Source: Stackebrandtia nassauensis DSM 44728 (GTDB lineage: Bacteria; Actinomycetota; Actinomycetes; Mycobacteriales; Micromonosporaceae). From it: a DNA stretch of 64,000 nucleotides. The DNA is taken from positions 1,364,001 through 1,428,000 of the forward strand of contig NC_013947.1 in NCBI RefSeq assembly GCF_000024545.1, written 5' to 3'. The translations under genes and the position numbers were made by a program. The notes under the pieces are model-generated. The model made no database searches and was not told the DNA's origin. It saw only the letters and a program-made list of their open reading frames with translations. This document shows, piece by piece, positions 27,078 through 38,649 of this stretch (positions within the stretch are counted from its first letter, which is position 1; each line of letters starts with the position of its first letter).

Positions 27078-27904
27078 TGTCGATCACCGGACAACAGTCG
27101 GTCCAGGCGGGTTACGAGGCGCTGGAGGCGTACGCCAAACGCGTCAAGCCCGAGACCCTGGACAAGGTCGCCAGCGAGCTGCTCGCCGTCAAGGACCTGT
27201 TCGCCAACGAGCCCCGGCTGCGCCGGGCGCTGACCGACCCCGGCCGCACCGCGGCCGAGCGGAGCGGTCTGGCCGAGCAGGTGCTGTCGGGCAAGGTGTC
27301 GGCCGGGACCCTGAAGGTGCTGACCGCCCTGATCGGACAGCGCTGGTCGACCCCGGGTGAGCTGCTCACCGCGGTGGAGTCGATCGGCGTGGACGCGATC
27401 CTGCGGGTCGGCGCGGCACAGGACGTGCTCGCCGAGGTCGAGGACGAACTGTTCCGCTTCGCCCGGCTCGTCGACGGCGACAACGACCTGTCGCGGGCGC
27501 TCTCCGACGGCTCCGCCCCGGCTTCGGCCCGGACGGAACTGGTGCGCACGCTGTTGTCCGGCAAGGCGAACGCCGTCTCCGTGCGGCTCGCCGAGGTCGC
27601 CGCCGCCGGCTTCGGCGGTCGTCGCGGCTTTGACACGGCGGCCACCAAGCTGCTCGAGCTGGTTTCGGCCAAGCGTGAGCAGCGGCTCGCCTACATCACC
27701 GTGGCCGCACCGCTGCCGCAAGACCAGGAGGCCCGGCTGACGCGCAAGCTGTCGGAGATCTACGGTCACACCATTTCCGCGAAGATCACGGTCGACCCAC
27801 AGGTTGTGGGCGGCATTCGCGTCCAGATCGGACATGACCTGTACGACGGCACCGTTGCCCGTCGCCTCACCGAAGCCCGAAAAGCGTTGGCGGCGCGGCA
27901 CTAG
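27077..27904 (+). CDS. atpH: ATP synthase F1 subunit delta
   Basis: 275 residues, stalk subunit that ties F1 to subunit b. The C-terminal conserved part is AKITVDPQVVGGIRVQIGHDLYDGTVARRL. It is a stand-alone delta, not the b-delta fusion of mycobacteria. Its first ATG overlaps atpF. Confidence 0.94.
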   Translation: MSITGQQSVQAGYEALEAYAKRVKPETLDKVASELLAVKDLFANEPRLRRALTDPGRTAAERSGLAEQVLSGKVSAGTLKVLTALIGQRWSTPGELLTAVESIGVDAILRVGAAQDVLAEVEDELFRFARLVDGDNDLSRALSDGSAPASARTELVRTLLSGKANAVSVRLAEVAAAGFGGRRGFDTAATKLLELVSAKREQRLAYITVAAPLPQDQEARLTRKLSEIYGHTISAKITVDPQVVGGIRVQIGHDLYDGTVARRLTEARKALAARH

Positions 27905-27953
27905 CCCGCTCACCAAGCGTCTGATTCTAGAGAAACCGAGGGACTGACTACAG

Positions 27954-29591
<1,638 letters not shown>

Positions 29592-29594
29592 TCT

Positions 29595-30533
29595 ATGGGA
29601 GCGCAGCTACGTGTGCTGCGGCAGCGGATCAAGACCACCCAGTCCATCAAGAAGATCACCAAGGCGATGGAGCTGGTGGCGACCAGCCGCGTCGGTAAGG
29701 CACAGGCGCGGGTGGCGGCTTCGCTGCCCTACGCCCGGGCCATCACGGACGTGATGACCGCGCTGGCCTCCAGTGCGAACATCGACCATCCGCTGCTGAA
29801 GCCGCGCGATGTCGTCCGCCGTTCCGGCGTGCTGGTCCTGACCGGCGACAAGGGAATGTGTGGCGGCTACAACATCAACGCGGTGCGCACCGCCGAACAG
29901 TTGATCTCTCGGCTCGCCGAAGAGGGCAAGAACCCGGTGCTGTACGTCGTGGGTCGCTCCGGAGTGGACTACTACCAGTTCCGCAAGCGTGAGATCCAGA
30001 AGTCCTGGGCCGGTTTCACCGATTCGCCGACCGTCGCCGACGCCGCCGAGATCACCAAGACACTGTTGACGGCCTTCGTCAACGGTGCCGACGACGACGG
30101 CGACAACCCGGGTGCGGACGGCGTGCTGGGTGTCGACGAGCTCCACATCGTCCACACCAAGTTCGTGTCGCTGCTGACGCAGAATCCGGACGCGAAACAG
30201 CTGGCGCCCATGGAGGTCGAGGAGGTCGAGGCCGACGATTCGGACCCGAACCTGATCCTCCCGGCGTACGAGTTCGAACCGGACCCGGAAGAGCTGCTGG
30301 ACGCGCTGCTGCCGAAGTACCTGACGACCCGCGTGTACGCCGCTCTCATCGAGGCGGCGGCCAGCGAGTCGGCGGCGCGGCGTCGCGCCATGAAGGCGGC
30401 GACGGACAACGCCGAAGAACTGCTCAAGACCCTGACGCGGGAGCGAAACGCCGCGCGGCAGGCGGAGATCACTCAAGAGATCAGCGAAATCGTCGGCGGC
30501 GCGAGCGCGCTGGCCGCGACGGGAAGTGAGTAA
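29595..30533 (+). CDS. atpG: ATP synthase F1 subunit gamma
   Basis: 312 residues; central rotor shaft. Typical ends are [21 protein letters not shown] and the C-terminal [20 protein letters not shown]. An acidic insert around [15 protein letters not shown] is characteristic of actinobacterial gamma. Starts three bases after the atpA stop. Confidence 0.95.
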   Translation: MGAQLRVLRQRIKTTQSIKKITKAMELVATSRVGKAQARVAASLPYARAITDVMTALASSANIDHPLLKPRDVVRRSGVLVLTGDKGMCGGYNINAVRTAEQLISRLAEEGKNPVLYVVGRSGVDYYQFRKREIQKSWAGFTDSPTVADAAEITKTLLTAFVNGADDDGDNPGADGVLGVDELHIVHTKFVSLLTQNPDAKQLAPMEVEEVEADDSDPNLILPAYEFEPDPEELLDALLPKYLTTRVYAALIEAAASESAARRRAMKAATDNAEELLKTLTRERNAARQAEITQEISEIVGGASALAATGSE

Positions 30534-31970
<1,437 letters not shown>

Positions 31971-31985
31971 CACGCCGAAGCGTCA

Positions 31986-32028
31986 ATCGGCCCCACACCG
32001 TCACACGGTGTGGGGCCGATTCGGTTTT
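31986..32028 (+). terminator. Terminator of the ATP synthase operon
   Basis: A perfect 16-base-pair stem (ATCGGCCCCACACCGT at 31986-32001 against 32005-32020) with a CAC loop is followed by TCGGTTTT. It closes the operon 15 bases after atpD. Confidence 0.92.
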
Positions 32029-32045
32029 CCTGGCAAGATGTTCAT

Positions 32046-32327
32046 ATGCGTCGATCAATGCGGATACGCGCGATCGTCGCGGGGGGCTCGATAGTGGCCG
32101 CCGCGGCGGCCGGGGTGTTGACCAGCTTCGTGACAACCTCCCCTGGCTGGGGAGTCGGCATCGGCCTGGGAGTCGCGGTACTGGCCAACGCCGTGTGCGC
32201 GGGCTGGCTCGCCATCGCCGAACCCCCGGCGGAACCGTCGGGCCCGACGGTGACGGCTACGGGCACCGGCGCGGTGGCGATCGGCGAGGTCCACGGGGAC
32301 GTCACGACCCACACCGACGGCCGATGA
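32046..32327 (+). CDS. Small two-helix membrane protein with GAVAIGEVHGDVT motif
   Basis: 93 residues from ATG 32046. Two hydrophobic segments (about 8-28 and 35-57) with a basic N-terminus (MRRSMRIR) make a membrane hairpin. After a Pro/Thr-rich linker the C-terminus holds GTGAVAIGEVHGDVT at 73-87. The next gene has the same 13 residues GAVAIGEVHGDVT at its N-terminus. The stop overlaps the next ATG (ATGA), so the two are translationally coupled. By analogy with glycine-rich amyloid-type signalling motifs shared by neighbouring genes, it could be a membrane-acting effector; this is inference. Confidence 0.7.
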   Translation: MRRSMRIRAIVAGGSIVAAAAAGVLTSFVTTSPGWGVGIGLGVAVLANAVCAGWLAIAEPPAEPSGPTVTATGTGAVAIGEVHGDVTTHTDGR

Positions 32328-32402
32328 TCCGGCGAAAACCGCCGATCCAGGCCACCGGCGACGGCGCGGTCGCGATCGGCGAGGTCCATGGCGACGTCAC
32401 CG
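32259..32402 (+). repeat. Translated direct repeat shared by two coupled genes
   Basis: About 45 bases around TCGGCGAGGTCCA (at 32281 and again at 32376, offset 95) are repeated. Because 95 is not a multiple of three, each copy is read in the correct frame of its own gene and yields the identical peptide GAVAIGEVHGDVT. Third positions differ in places (GGTGGCGATC versus GGTCGCGATC), so the protein sequence is kept while silent changes occur. Confidence 0.8.
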
Positions 32403-34984
32403 TCCACGTCGGCGCGACGGACGAACCGAAGCTCAACACGGACCTGGTGCTGCGCGGCCCGATCGCCCACCTGGGACTCGCGGAGACGTTGCGGGAGGTG
32501 GAAACCACGGAACCGTCCCGGGCTGCCGCGTTGTACGGCGAGATCGTGGCGAAGTTGCGCGACAGTGGTTACGCGGCCTTGGCCCCGAGCCTGCGGGACC
32601 GGCAGCTGACGGCGTTGGTCGCGGCGGGGAAGTTGGAGAACGCCGCGAAGCTGGGGCTAGAGCTGGCGTGGGAGTCGGTGCTGGCGAGCCACGCGTTCGA
32701 CGAGGCGGAACAGCTGCGGCACACGCTGTTCGACGTCGAGCTTCCGGAGCCGTACGCGTCGGCCGTGGCGATGTTCGACGCGGTGCGGGTGGCGGTGGAC
32801 GAGGACGGCACGACTCGGACCGAGGAACTGTGGCGGGCTTGGGAAGCCGGGGCGGCGCGAGCTGACGGACCGACGGGCGGCGAGCCTTCGGCCGGGCCCT
32901 CGCCGTTCGCCGGGCACGCCGCCGTGGTGCTGGCCGAGCACGCACTGGCCATGCGCGACACCGCGATCTTGACCCGGCACCGCGAACTGCTGGAACGTGT
33001 CGCCGCCCAAGCCCCCTCGCCCGAGCTCGCGCTGCGCATCCGGCTGTGCCTGGCCGACGCGTCCGGCGACTGGACCCCGCTCACCAGCGGCATGCGAACC
33101 GGTCTGCCGCCGCAGCACCAACTGTGGGTGCTGGCCCGCCGAGCCAGGTACCTCGCGCTGTCCGGAGACGCGTCCTGTGTCGACGTCTACGCCGACGCCA
33201 TCGCGACCGCCGCGCAACAGAAACTGTGGAGCGAGGTGCGAGAGCTGCTTGTCGCCCACCAGCGGGCCGTCTACTGGTACCAAGGCGCCATCCGAGCCGG
33301 TGAGACCATCATGGAGCGACGGTCGCTGGTGCGGGGTCTCACCGACAACCTCACCACCGGGATTCTCCCTGCGGCCGGGGACAGACAACGCAATGCCGCT
33401 ATGGAAGCGTTGCGCGCCAAGCGACATCGCGTCGCCTGGCACGCCGCCCGCGCGTGGCTGCGGGCCGCCGTGGCCTCGGGTTTCGTCGCGGAGGAACAGT
33501 CGGCGAGTGCGGCGCTCGCCGACGTTTACCTCGAATCCGGCGAGCACCTCGCCGCGCTGAGCTGGTACATACGCGGCGACGAAGCCGAGCGGGCGACGGA
33601 AGTCGCGTCCGCGTTGCCGGACGAACCCCTGGACCTGTTCCCCGACGACGTGTACGGAACCGACGTGACGGTCCGCGAAACCGCCTACACGGCGCTGTTG
33701 CCGGTCGCGGATCTGTTGACCGACAAGGCTGCTCGTGCCTGGCTGGTCGCCGCCGTCGCCGACCTGGACGGAACACCGGTCGAACCCAGCACGCTCAAGG
33801 TCGTCACGCCACAGTGGTCGCTGCTGACGGAACTCGTCGCGGTGGCTGACAGCGCACCATCGGCACGCACCGAAGCCCGCCAACGCGACAAGGCCATCGA
33901 CGCGAAACAGCTGCTGGACATAGTCGACGCCGAGATCCGCTGGGATCGCGAACCGGGCACCGGCTACGTGAACGATGCCATGCTCGTCGCGACGCTCGTC
34001 AACCTCGGCTTCGAGCACCCGGATCTGACCGTTCCGGTCGTGGAACGACTGTGCCGCCTGCTGCCCCTGCTCGACCGCGACAGCGCCTCGACGTTTCGCC
34101 GCCACGCCATCGAACTGCTGGCCGACCACAGCGAACACGTCACCGAACTGCTGTCTTCCCACGTACAAGCGGGCAATACCGAAGTGAGCCTGACACTGCT
34201 GTACCTCGGCGAGACCAGCCCCGAGCTACGCGACTTCGCCCGCGCCGAACTAGCCGCGGCCGAGAACCGCGGCCAAGGCGGCACCCACTTCGGCCCCCTG
34301 GTCGCCGCAACCCCCGCACTCGACCCACCCGACCGACAACGCATGACCCGCTTCATCACGGGCGTCGCCCGCGACAACTGCGAAACCGCCGCCACCCGCG
34401 TCCTCGCCCTGGAAGTCGGCGAAGCCGTCGCCACGAAACTCCCCGACGACGCCCGAACCGAACTGTTCGCCCTCGGCATCGCCTTCGCCGAGGGCCGAGC
34501 CGGTGCCAGCCGAGGCGACGACGTCATCAACGCCAACCGCGGCAAACTCGGCGCTCTCACGCTGTCGGGCTTCAACGTGGACCTACGCCGCCAGGGCCTA
34601 CGCACCGCCGCCGCATCCGCCCACACCCCCCAGCAACGCGAGGCGATCGTCTCCAGAGCCTTCTCATTGCTGCACAACCCCGACGCGGTCGCCGACATCG
34701 CCCAAGCCCTGCGCCTCATCCCCAACCTCGCCGACTTCATCGAACTCGACCAACTCGCCCACGACCCCCGCTCCGACCTGCGAGCCGTAGCGGCCGTCCA
34801 CGGCCTCGACTCACTCGCCACCCCGACCCTGAACCGCCTGGCCCGCGACCCGAGCCCCCACGTCCGCTACTCCCTACTGTCGCAACTAGACAGCGAGCAG
34901 CAAGCCCACGAACCGCTGCTGCGCATCCTCGCCGACGACCCCCGCCGAGCCATCCGCTCCACCGCTCGCACCCGCCTGGCGTGA
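32324..34984 (+). CDS. 886-residue helical-repeat protein with N-terminal GAVAIGEVHGDVT motif
   Basis: 886 residues from ATG 32324. Residues 11-26 (TGDGAVAIGEVHGDVT) match the C-terminal motif of the upstream gene. The rest is alpha-helical: TPR-like in the first two thirds (for example AALYGEIVAKLRDSGYAALA) and HEAT-like at the end (LATPTLNRLARDPSPHVRYS, LLRILADDPRRAIRSTA). No Walker A, protease or nuclease motif is visible, so it looks like a sensor or scaffold rather than an enzyme. I do not recognise a named family. Coding is uniform and GC-rich; the 3' half uses more C-ending codons. Confidence 0.72.
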   Translation: MIRRKPPIQATGDGAVAIGEVHGDVTVHVGATDEPKLNTDLVLRGPIAHLGLAETLREVETTEPSRAAALYGEIVAKLRDSGYAALAPSLRDRQLTALVAAGKLENAAKLGLELAWESVLASHAFDEAEQLRHTLFDVELPEPYASAVAMFDAVRVAVDEDGTTRTEELWRAWEAGAARADGPTGGEPSAGPSPFAGHAAVVLAEHALAMRDTAILTRHRELLERVAAQAPSPELALRIRLCLADASGDWTPLTSGMRTGLPPQHQLWVLARRARYLALSGDASCVDVYADAIATAAQQKLWSEVRELLVAHQRAVYWYQGAIRAGETIMERRSLVRGLTDNLTTGILPAAGDRQRNAAMEALRAKRHRVAWHAARAWLRAAVASGFVAEEQSASAALADVYLESGEHLAALSWYIRGDEAERATEVASALPDEPLDLFPDDVYGTDVTVRETAYTALLPVADLLTDKAARAWLVAAVADLDGTPVEPSTLKVVTPQWSLLTELVAVADSAPSARTEARQRDKAIDAKQLLDIVDAEIRWDREPGTGYVNDAMLVATLVNLGFEHPDLTVPVVERLCRLLPLLDRDSASTFRRHAIELLADHSEHVTELLSSHVQAGNTEVSLTLLYLGETSPELRDFARAELAAAENRGQGGTHFGPLVAATPALDPPDRQRMTRFITGVARDNCETAATRVLALEVGEAVATKLPDDARTELFALGIAFAEGRAGASRGDDVINANRGKLGALTLSGFNVDLRRQGLRTAAASAHTPQQREAIVSRAFSLLHNPDAVADIAQALRLIPNLADFIELDQLAHDPRSDLRAVAAVHGLDSLATPTLNRLARDPSPHVRYSLLSQLDSEQQAHEPLLRILADDPRRAIRSTARTRLA

Positions 34985-34993
34985 ACCCGACGC

Positions 34994-35017
34994 GTGGCCC
35001 AACAATCGTTGGGCCAC
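34994..35017. terminator. Hairpin between convergent genes
   Basis: GTGGCCCAAC (34994-35003), loop AATC, GTTGGGCCAC (35008-35017): perfect 10-bp stem between convergent stops. It lacks a T tract, so it may be a weak bidirectional terminator. Confidence 0.55.
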
Positions 35018-35040
35018 CGCGACGTTCGAGTCAGTGACGG

Positions 35041-35682
35041 TTACTTCAGCTTGACCGATACCCCGTCCGAGCCGAAGTTCCCGGCCAGCTTGATGCTGTC
35101 CAGTTTGACCTTGTCGGGAACGTCGAAGACGAGCTGTACCTTGGCGTCGTTGCCGGGGTTGATGTTGTCCAACAGGGCCTGGTTGTCTTCGATGTAGACC
35201 CCGGCTTCGGAGTCGGCGTCGTATTCCTTGCCGTCGACGTCGATGATCTTCTGTTCGGTGTCGCTGAACAGGTCCGCTTTCTCGCCGACGTTCTTGACGG
35301 TGACGTGGACGATCACGAACTGGCCCGAGGCCTCCTTCTCCAGGTATTGGTCGCCGACCTTGTCCACCCCGTCTTCGACCTTGGTGACGGTGAACTCGAA
35401 GTCGCCGTCCTTGACCGTGTCTCCGATCTTCGCGGACTTCTCCTTTTTGGAGTCGTCCTTCGCGTCGCTGCCCGCATCCGAGTCCGAGTCTGAGTTCTCG
35501 GATCCGGACGCGGACGGTTTGTCGTCGTTGAGGGCGAACACGGCGGCACTTATGCCACAACAGGCCAACAGGACCACGGCGCCGATGGCCCCGATAATGA
35601 TCCACGCCGTCTTGTTGGATTTCTTTGGTGCGGGAGGCGGTGTATGGACTGGAAACTGGGGTTGTGGGGCATCTGTATTCAT
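35041..35682 (-). CDS. Membrane-anchored DUF4352-like protein
   Basis: 213 residues from ATG 35682. Pro/Gln-rich cytoplasmic N-terminus, one helix at about 28-50 (WIIIGAIGAVVLLACCGISA), then a low-complexity Ser/Asp/Lys linker (ASGSENSDSDSDAGSD). The beta-rich outer domain GDTVKDGDFEFTVTKVEDG...GQFVIVHVTVKNVGEKA is typical of DUF4352/telokin-like immunoglobulin folds. It would sit outside the membrane. Function unknown. Confidence 0.78.
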   Translation of the reverse strand: MNTDAPQPQFPVHTPPPAPKKSNKTAWIIIGAIGAVVLLACCGISAAVFALNDDKPSASGSENSDSDSDAGSDAKDDSKKEKSAKIGDTVKDGDFEFTVTKVEDGVDKVGDQYLEKEASGQFVIVHVTVKNVGEKADLFSDTEQKIIDVDGKEYDADSEAGVYIEDNQALLDNINPGNDAKVQLVFDVPDKVKLDSIKLAGNFGSDGVSVKLK

Positions 35683-35779
35683 CTTCCGGACGTTATGTCG
35701 TAACCAAGACGTCACCAACCACACAAAGTCCCACACCGTGATGGTCATGCGACTCTTCGGTTTTGGACGGAAGGTGCGG

Positions 35780-37018
35780 CTAGCCAGCCGTTCCGTGGAG
35801 CAGCGCCCGCACCGAGGATTCGTCGTGGGCGACGGCCGCGGCTTTTTCGAACGCGTCGTCCAGCGCCGCGACGAAGGCTTCGGCTCCGCCGATGGCGGCG
35901 ATGGTTTCCGGGGGCAGGAACTTGATCAGCAGCGCTGAGGTGCCCGGCGGCAACCCGGCGAAGTGGACGGTGAGGAAACCGTGGTCCCGCAGCAGGCACA
36001 TGGCCACGGCGGCGGTGGCTTCGATGGGGGCCAGGGCGATGGGGTTGGGGTTGCGGCGGGCGAGTTCGGTGAGGATCGCTTCGCCGGGCAGGCGGGTGAT
36101 GAACGGGGTTTCCTCGACCCAGTCGCCGAAGTGGGAGCGGAGGGCGGCGCCGACGTGGTGGGTGGAGGCGACCAGGTCGACGACGCGTTGGGGGCGGTAT
36201 TCGGACAGGCAGTTGGCGACGGCGGGGTAGAGGACGGGGCGGCATTCGCTGCCGAGTTCGAACGCGCGGGCGCGGGCTCGGGCGACCAGGTCGGTCCTGC
36301 CGCCCAGCAGTCCGACGCGGGGGCCGGTGACGCCGTATTTGTCGAGGCCGGTGGCGCCCAGGTCGGCGCCGAGTTCGAGGGTGCGGGGCTGGCCCAGGAT
36401 CGCGGGGCCGACGCGGGCGCCGCCCGCGTCGTCGACGATGACCAGGGCGCCCCGGGAGTGGGCCAGGTCGGTGATGCGGCGCAGGTCTTCGGTGGGGAGG
36501 GCGTCGTAGGTGACCGCCAGGCGGGTCATGACGACGACCGACGGACAGGGGTGGGCGTGGAGGGTGGACGCGAAGGCTTCGGCGCCAACGGTTTCGATGA
36601 GTTCGCCGCCCGCGTCGCGGACCGCGCGGATGACGGCGGGGTGGCTGTGGGAGGGGGAGACGGCGATGACCGTGGAGCCGGGGGTGACGGTGACCTGCAT
36701 GGCGGCGTACAGGGCGGCGGTGAGGCGGTTGGTGACCACGATGTCGTGTCGGTGCGGGTCGCCGCCGAGGTGGGTCAGGCCCAGGTCGCGGACCTGTTCG
36801 GAGTAGAGGGCGCCGGACCATTCGTCGTCGAGCAGCCAGGGATCGGTGTCGGCGGGCATGGGCAGGCCGCGTTCCAGGCCGCTGAGGTTGTGGAGGGGCT
36901 GGCCGGACGAGCGGCGGTCGCGGATGTGGCGCCAGGCTTGGGACAGTTTGGACAGATGGGCCTGGGTGTCGGTGAGGATGGTGCCCGCCGCGTAGGGCAG
37001 GCCGTCGGTTGCGGTCAT
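35780..37018 (-). CDS. PLP-dependent fold-type I enzyme (aminotransferase/lyase-like)
   Basis: 412 residues from ATG 37018. The likely PLP lysine lies in GATGLDKYGVTGPRVG and the ring-binding Asp in VIVDDAGGARVG. The N-terminal part around LSGLERGLPMPADTDP has no clear match in my memory. Elements resemble tryptophanase, beta-eliminating lyases and SelA-like enzymes; the reaction cannot be fixed. It diverges from a LysR regulator across 75 bases, a typical regulator-target layout. Confidence 0.72.
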   Translation of the reverse strand: MTATDGLPYAAGTILTDTQAHLSKLSQAWRHIRDRRSSGQPLHNLSGLERGLPMPADTDPWLLDDEWSGALYSEQVRDLGLTHLGGDPHRHDIVVTNRLTAALYAAMQVTVTPGSTVIAVSPSHSHPAVIRAVRDAGGELIETVGAEAFASTLHAHPCPSVVVMTRLAVTYDALPTEDLRRITDLAHSRGALVIVDDAGGARVGPAILGQPRTLELGADLGATGLDKYGVTGPRVGLLGGRTDLVARARARAFELGSECRPVLYPAVANCLSEYRPQRVVDLVASTHHVGAALRSHFGDWVEETPFITRLPGEAILTELARRNPNPIALAPIEATAAVAMCLLRDHGFLTVHFAGLPPGTSALLIKFLPPETIAAIGGAEAFVAALDDAFEKAAAVAHDESSVRALLHGTAG

Positions 37019-37093
37019 GGGGACAGTAGAACGCGGCAAAGGTGTGCGGACAAGCTCAACTTTTACGCCTTGATTGTTCGATATGGTGCACCA

Positions 37094-38020
37094 ATGTTGT
37101 CGGTTCCCGCGCTGCGGTTGTTGCACGTTCTTCGGTTGCGGGGAACGGTGACCGCCGCCGCTGAGCAGTTGCGGCTGAGCCGGTCCGCGGCCAGTCACCA
37201 GTTGGCGAGTTTGCAGCGCTCGCTGGGGGTTCCGTTGACCGAGCGGGTCGGGCGCGGGTTGCGGTTGACCGAGGCGGGCTTGCGGTTGGCCGAGCATGCC
37301 GGGCGGGTGCTGGCCGAGCTGGAGGAGGCCGAGTCGGCCGTGGAGCGGTTGCGCGGGGCTCCGGCCGGGACGGTGCGGATCGGGGCGGTGCAGGTGCTGG
37401 CGGTGAACCTGTTGCCGGGGCTGTTGAGCCGGGTGCGGGATTCGCATGCCGCGTTGCGGATCGAGGCGCGGAGCATCACCACCGAGGACGCCATGACGGC
37501 GGTCTCGTCGGGGATGCTGGATGTCGCGGTGGTGCCGTCGTACGACCTGACGCCGTTGACGCTCGAGGGTGGACTGACCGAGGTGCGACTGTTCCGGGAT
37601 CCGGTGCGGTTGGCGCTGCCCAGTGGGCATCGGTTGGCGGGGCGGGAGTCGGTGGCGGTGGCGGAGTTGGCGGGGGAGCAGTGGATCGGCGGGGACGAGG
37701 ACAGCTACTTCGGACGGTTGGTGCCGACGCTGTGCCGGCGGGCGGGGTTCGCGCCGGATGTGGTGCACCACAGTGGGGATTACGCGGTGGTCGCGTCCTT
37801 TGTGGCTGCCGGGCACGGGGTGGCGGTGATTCCGGCTTCGGCGGATCTGAGTACCTGGCCGGGGGTGACGGTGACGGTGTTGGACGCGGACGACGCCGGG
37901 CGCGACATCGTGGCGTTGTTGCGGACGGGTAGCCGGGATCGTCCGGCGGTGCGGGCCGTGGTGCGGGAGTTGCGGCGGCAGGCGGTTGCCGAAAGCTTAC
38001 AAAGAAGTGTTTGCACATGA
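37094..38020 (+). CDS. LysR-family transcriptional regulator
   Basis: 308 residues from ATG 37094. The N-terminal winged helix shows LRLRGTVTAAAEQLRLSRSAASHQ and LTEAGLRLAEHA; the rest is the substrate-binding domain (VLAVNLLPGLLSRV...). It is divergent from the PLP enzyme gene and probably controls it. The promoter of the next gene lies inside its last codons. Confidence 0.88.
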   Translation: MLSVPALRLLHVLRLRGTVTAAAEQLRLSRSAASHQLASLQRSLGVPLTERVGRGLRLTEAGLRLAEHAGRVLAELEEAESAVERLRGAPAGTVRIGAVQVLAVNLLPGLLSRVRDSHAALRIEARSITTEDAMTAVSSGMLDVAVVPSYDLTPLTLEGGLTEVRLFRDPVRLALPSGHRLAGRESVAVAELAGEQWIGGDEDSYFGRLVPTLCRRAGFAPDVVHHSGDYAVVASFVAAGHGVAVIPASADLSTWPGVTVTVLDADDAGRDIVALLRTGSRDRPAVRAVVRELRRQAVAESLQRSVCT

Positions 38021-38039
38021 GCCTTTGCAAGCGTATGTT
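38011..38039 (+). promoter_or_regulatory. Promoter giving a probably leaderless ArsR-type mRNA
   Basis: TTGCAC (38011-38016) and TATGTT (38034-38039) are 17 bases apart. The ATG at 38047 sits seven bases after the -10, where transcription would begin. No ribosome site precedes the ATG. TTTGCA also recurs at 38024, which could be an operator half. Confidence 0.55.
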
Positions 38040-38046
38040 TGCTCGC

Positions 38047-38649
38047 ATGAACGACCCAGAGGAACTTGAGACCGTCCATCTCGACGCCACGAACCTGCGC
38101 GGTGTCGCCCATCCCGTGCGGGTCAAGATGCTCGGCATGCTGCGCTCCGACGGGCCCGCCACCGCGACGAGCCTGGCGCAGCGGTTGGGCATGAACACCG
38201 GTGCCACCAGCTATCACCTGCGGCAGTTGGCCGAGTACGGATTCGTGGTGGAGGACCCGGAGCGCGGCGTCGGCCGGGAGCGCTGGTGGAAGGCCGCGCA
38301 CTACTCGTCCAACTACAGCAGCGAGGACCACCGCGTCGAGCCCGAGGACGCCGAGACCTACGTGCGGGCCGTCGCGCAGACGACCGCCGAGCAGGTGCTG
38401 CGGTCCGTCGACGAACGCGCGACGCTGCCGCAGGAGTGGCGGGCGGCGGGCACGTTGAGCAGCTACATGCTGAAGCTGACGCCCGCGGAGCTGCGCGAGC
38501 TCAACGAGCAGGTCGAGGCCGTCATCCGCAGTTTCCGTGCGGCGCTTCCGGAACCGGTCGACGCCCCCGAGGGCAGCGCCCGGGTGACCGTTCAGTACCA
38601 GGCGTTCCCGCACACGGCGGACCTGGACTTCGAAACGGACGAGCAGTGA
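38047..38649 (+). CDS. ArsR-type winged-helix regulator
   Basis: 200 residues from ATG 38047. The N-terminal HTH reads GVAHPVRVKMLGMLRSDGPA and RLGMNTGATSYHLRQLAEYGFV, then RGVGRERWWKAAH, typical of HTH_20/ArsR-like regulators. The C-terminal half is helical and of unknown ligand. Its stop overlaps the GTG start of the MFS gene (GTGA), so it likely controls that exporter. Confidence 0.85.
   Translation: MNDPEELETVHLDATNLRGVAHPVRVKMLGMLRSDGPATATSLAQRLGMNTGATSYHLRQLAEYGFVVEDPERGVGRERWWKAAHYSSNYSSEDHRVEPEDAETYVRAVAQTTAEQVLRSVDERATLPQEWRAAGTLSSYMLKLTPAELRELNEQVEAVIRSFRAALPEPVDAPEGSARVTVQYQAFPHTADLDFETDEQ

Noticed and set aside
31986-32028. Hairpin behind atpD as an attenuator for a downstream atpC
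   Set aside because: No atpC follows, and the 16-bp stem with a T-rich end is a plain terminator.
32324-34984. Helical-repeat protein as a NACHT/STAND ATPase
   Set aside because: No Walker A (GxxxxGK[ST]) or Walker B plus GLPL-type motif is found anywhere in its 886 residues.
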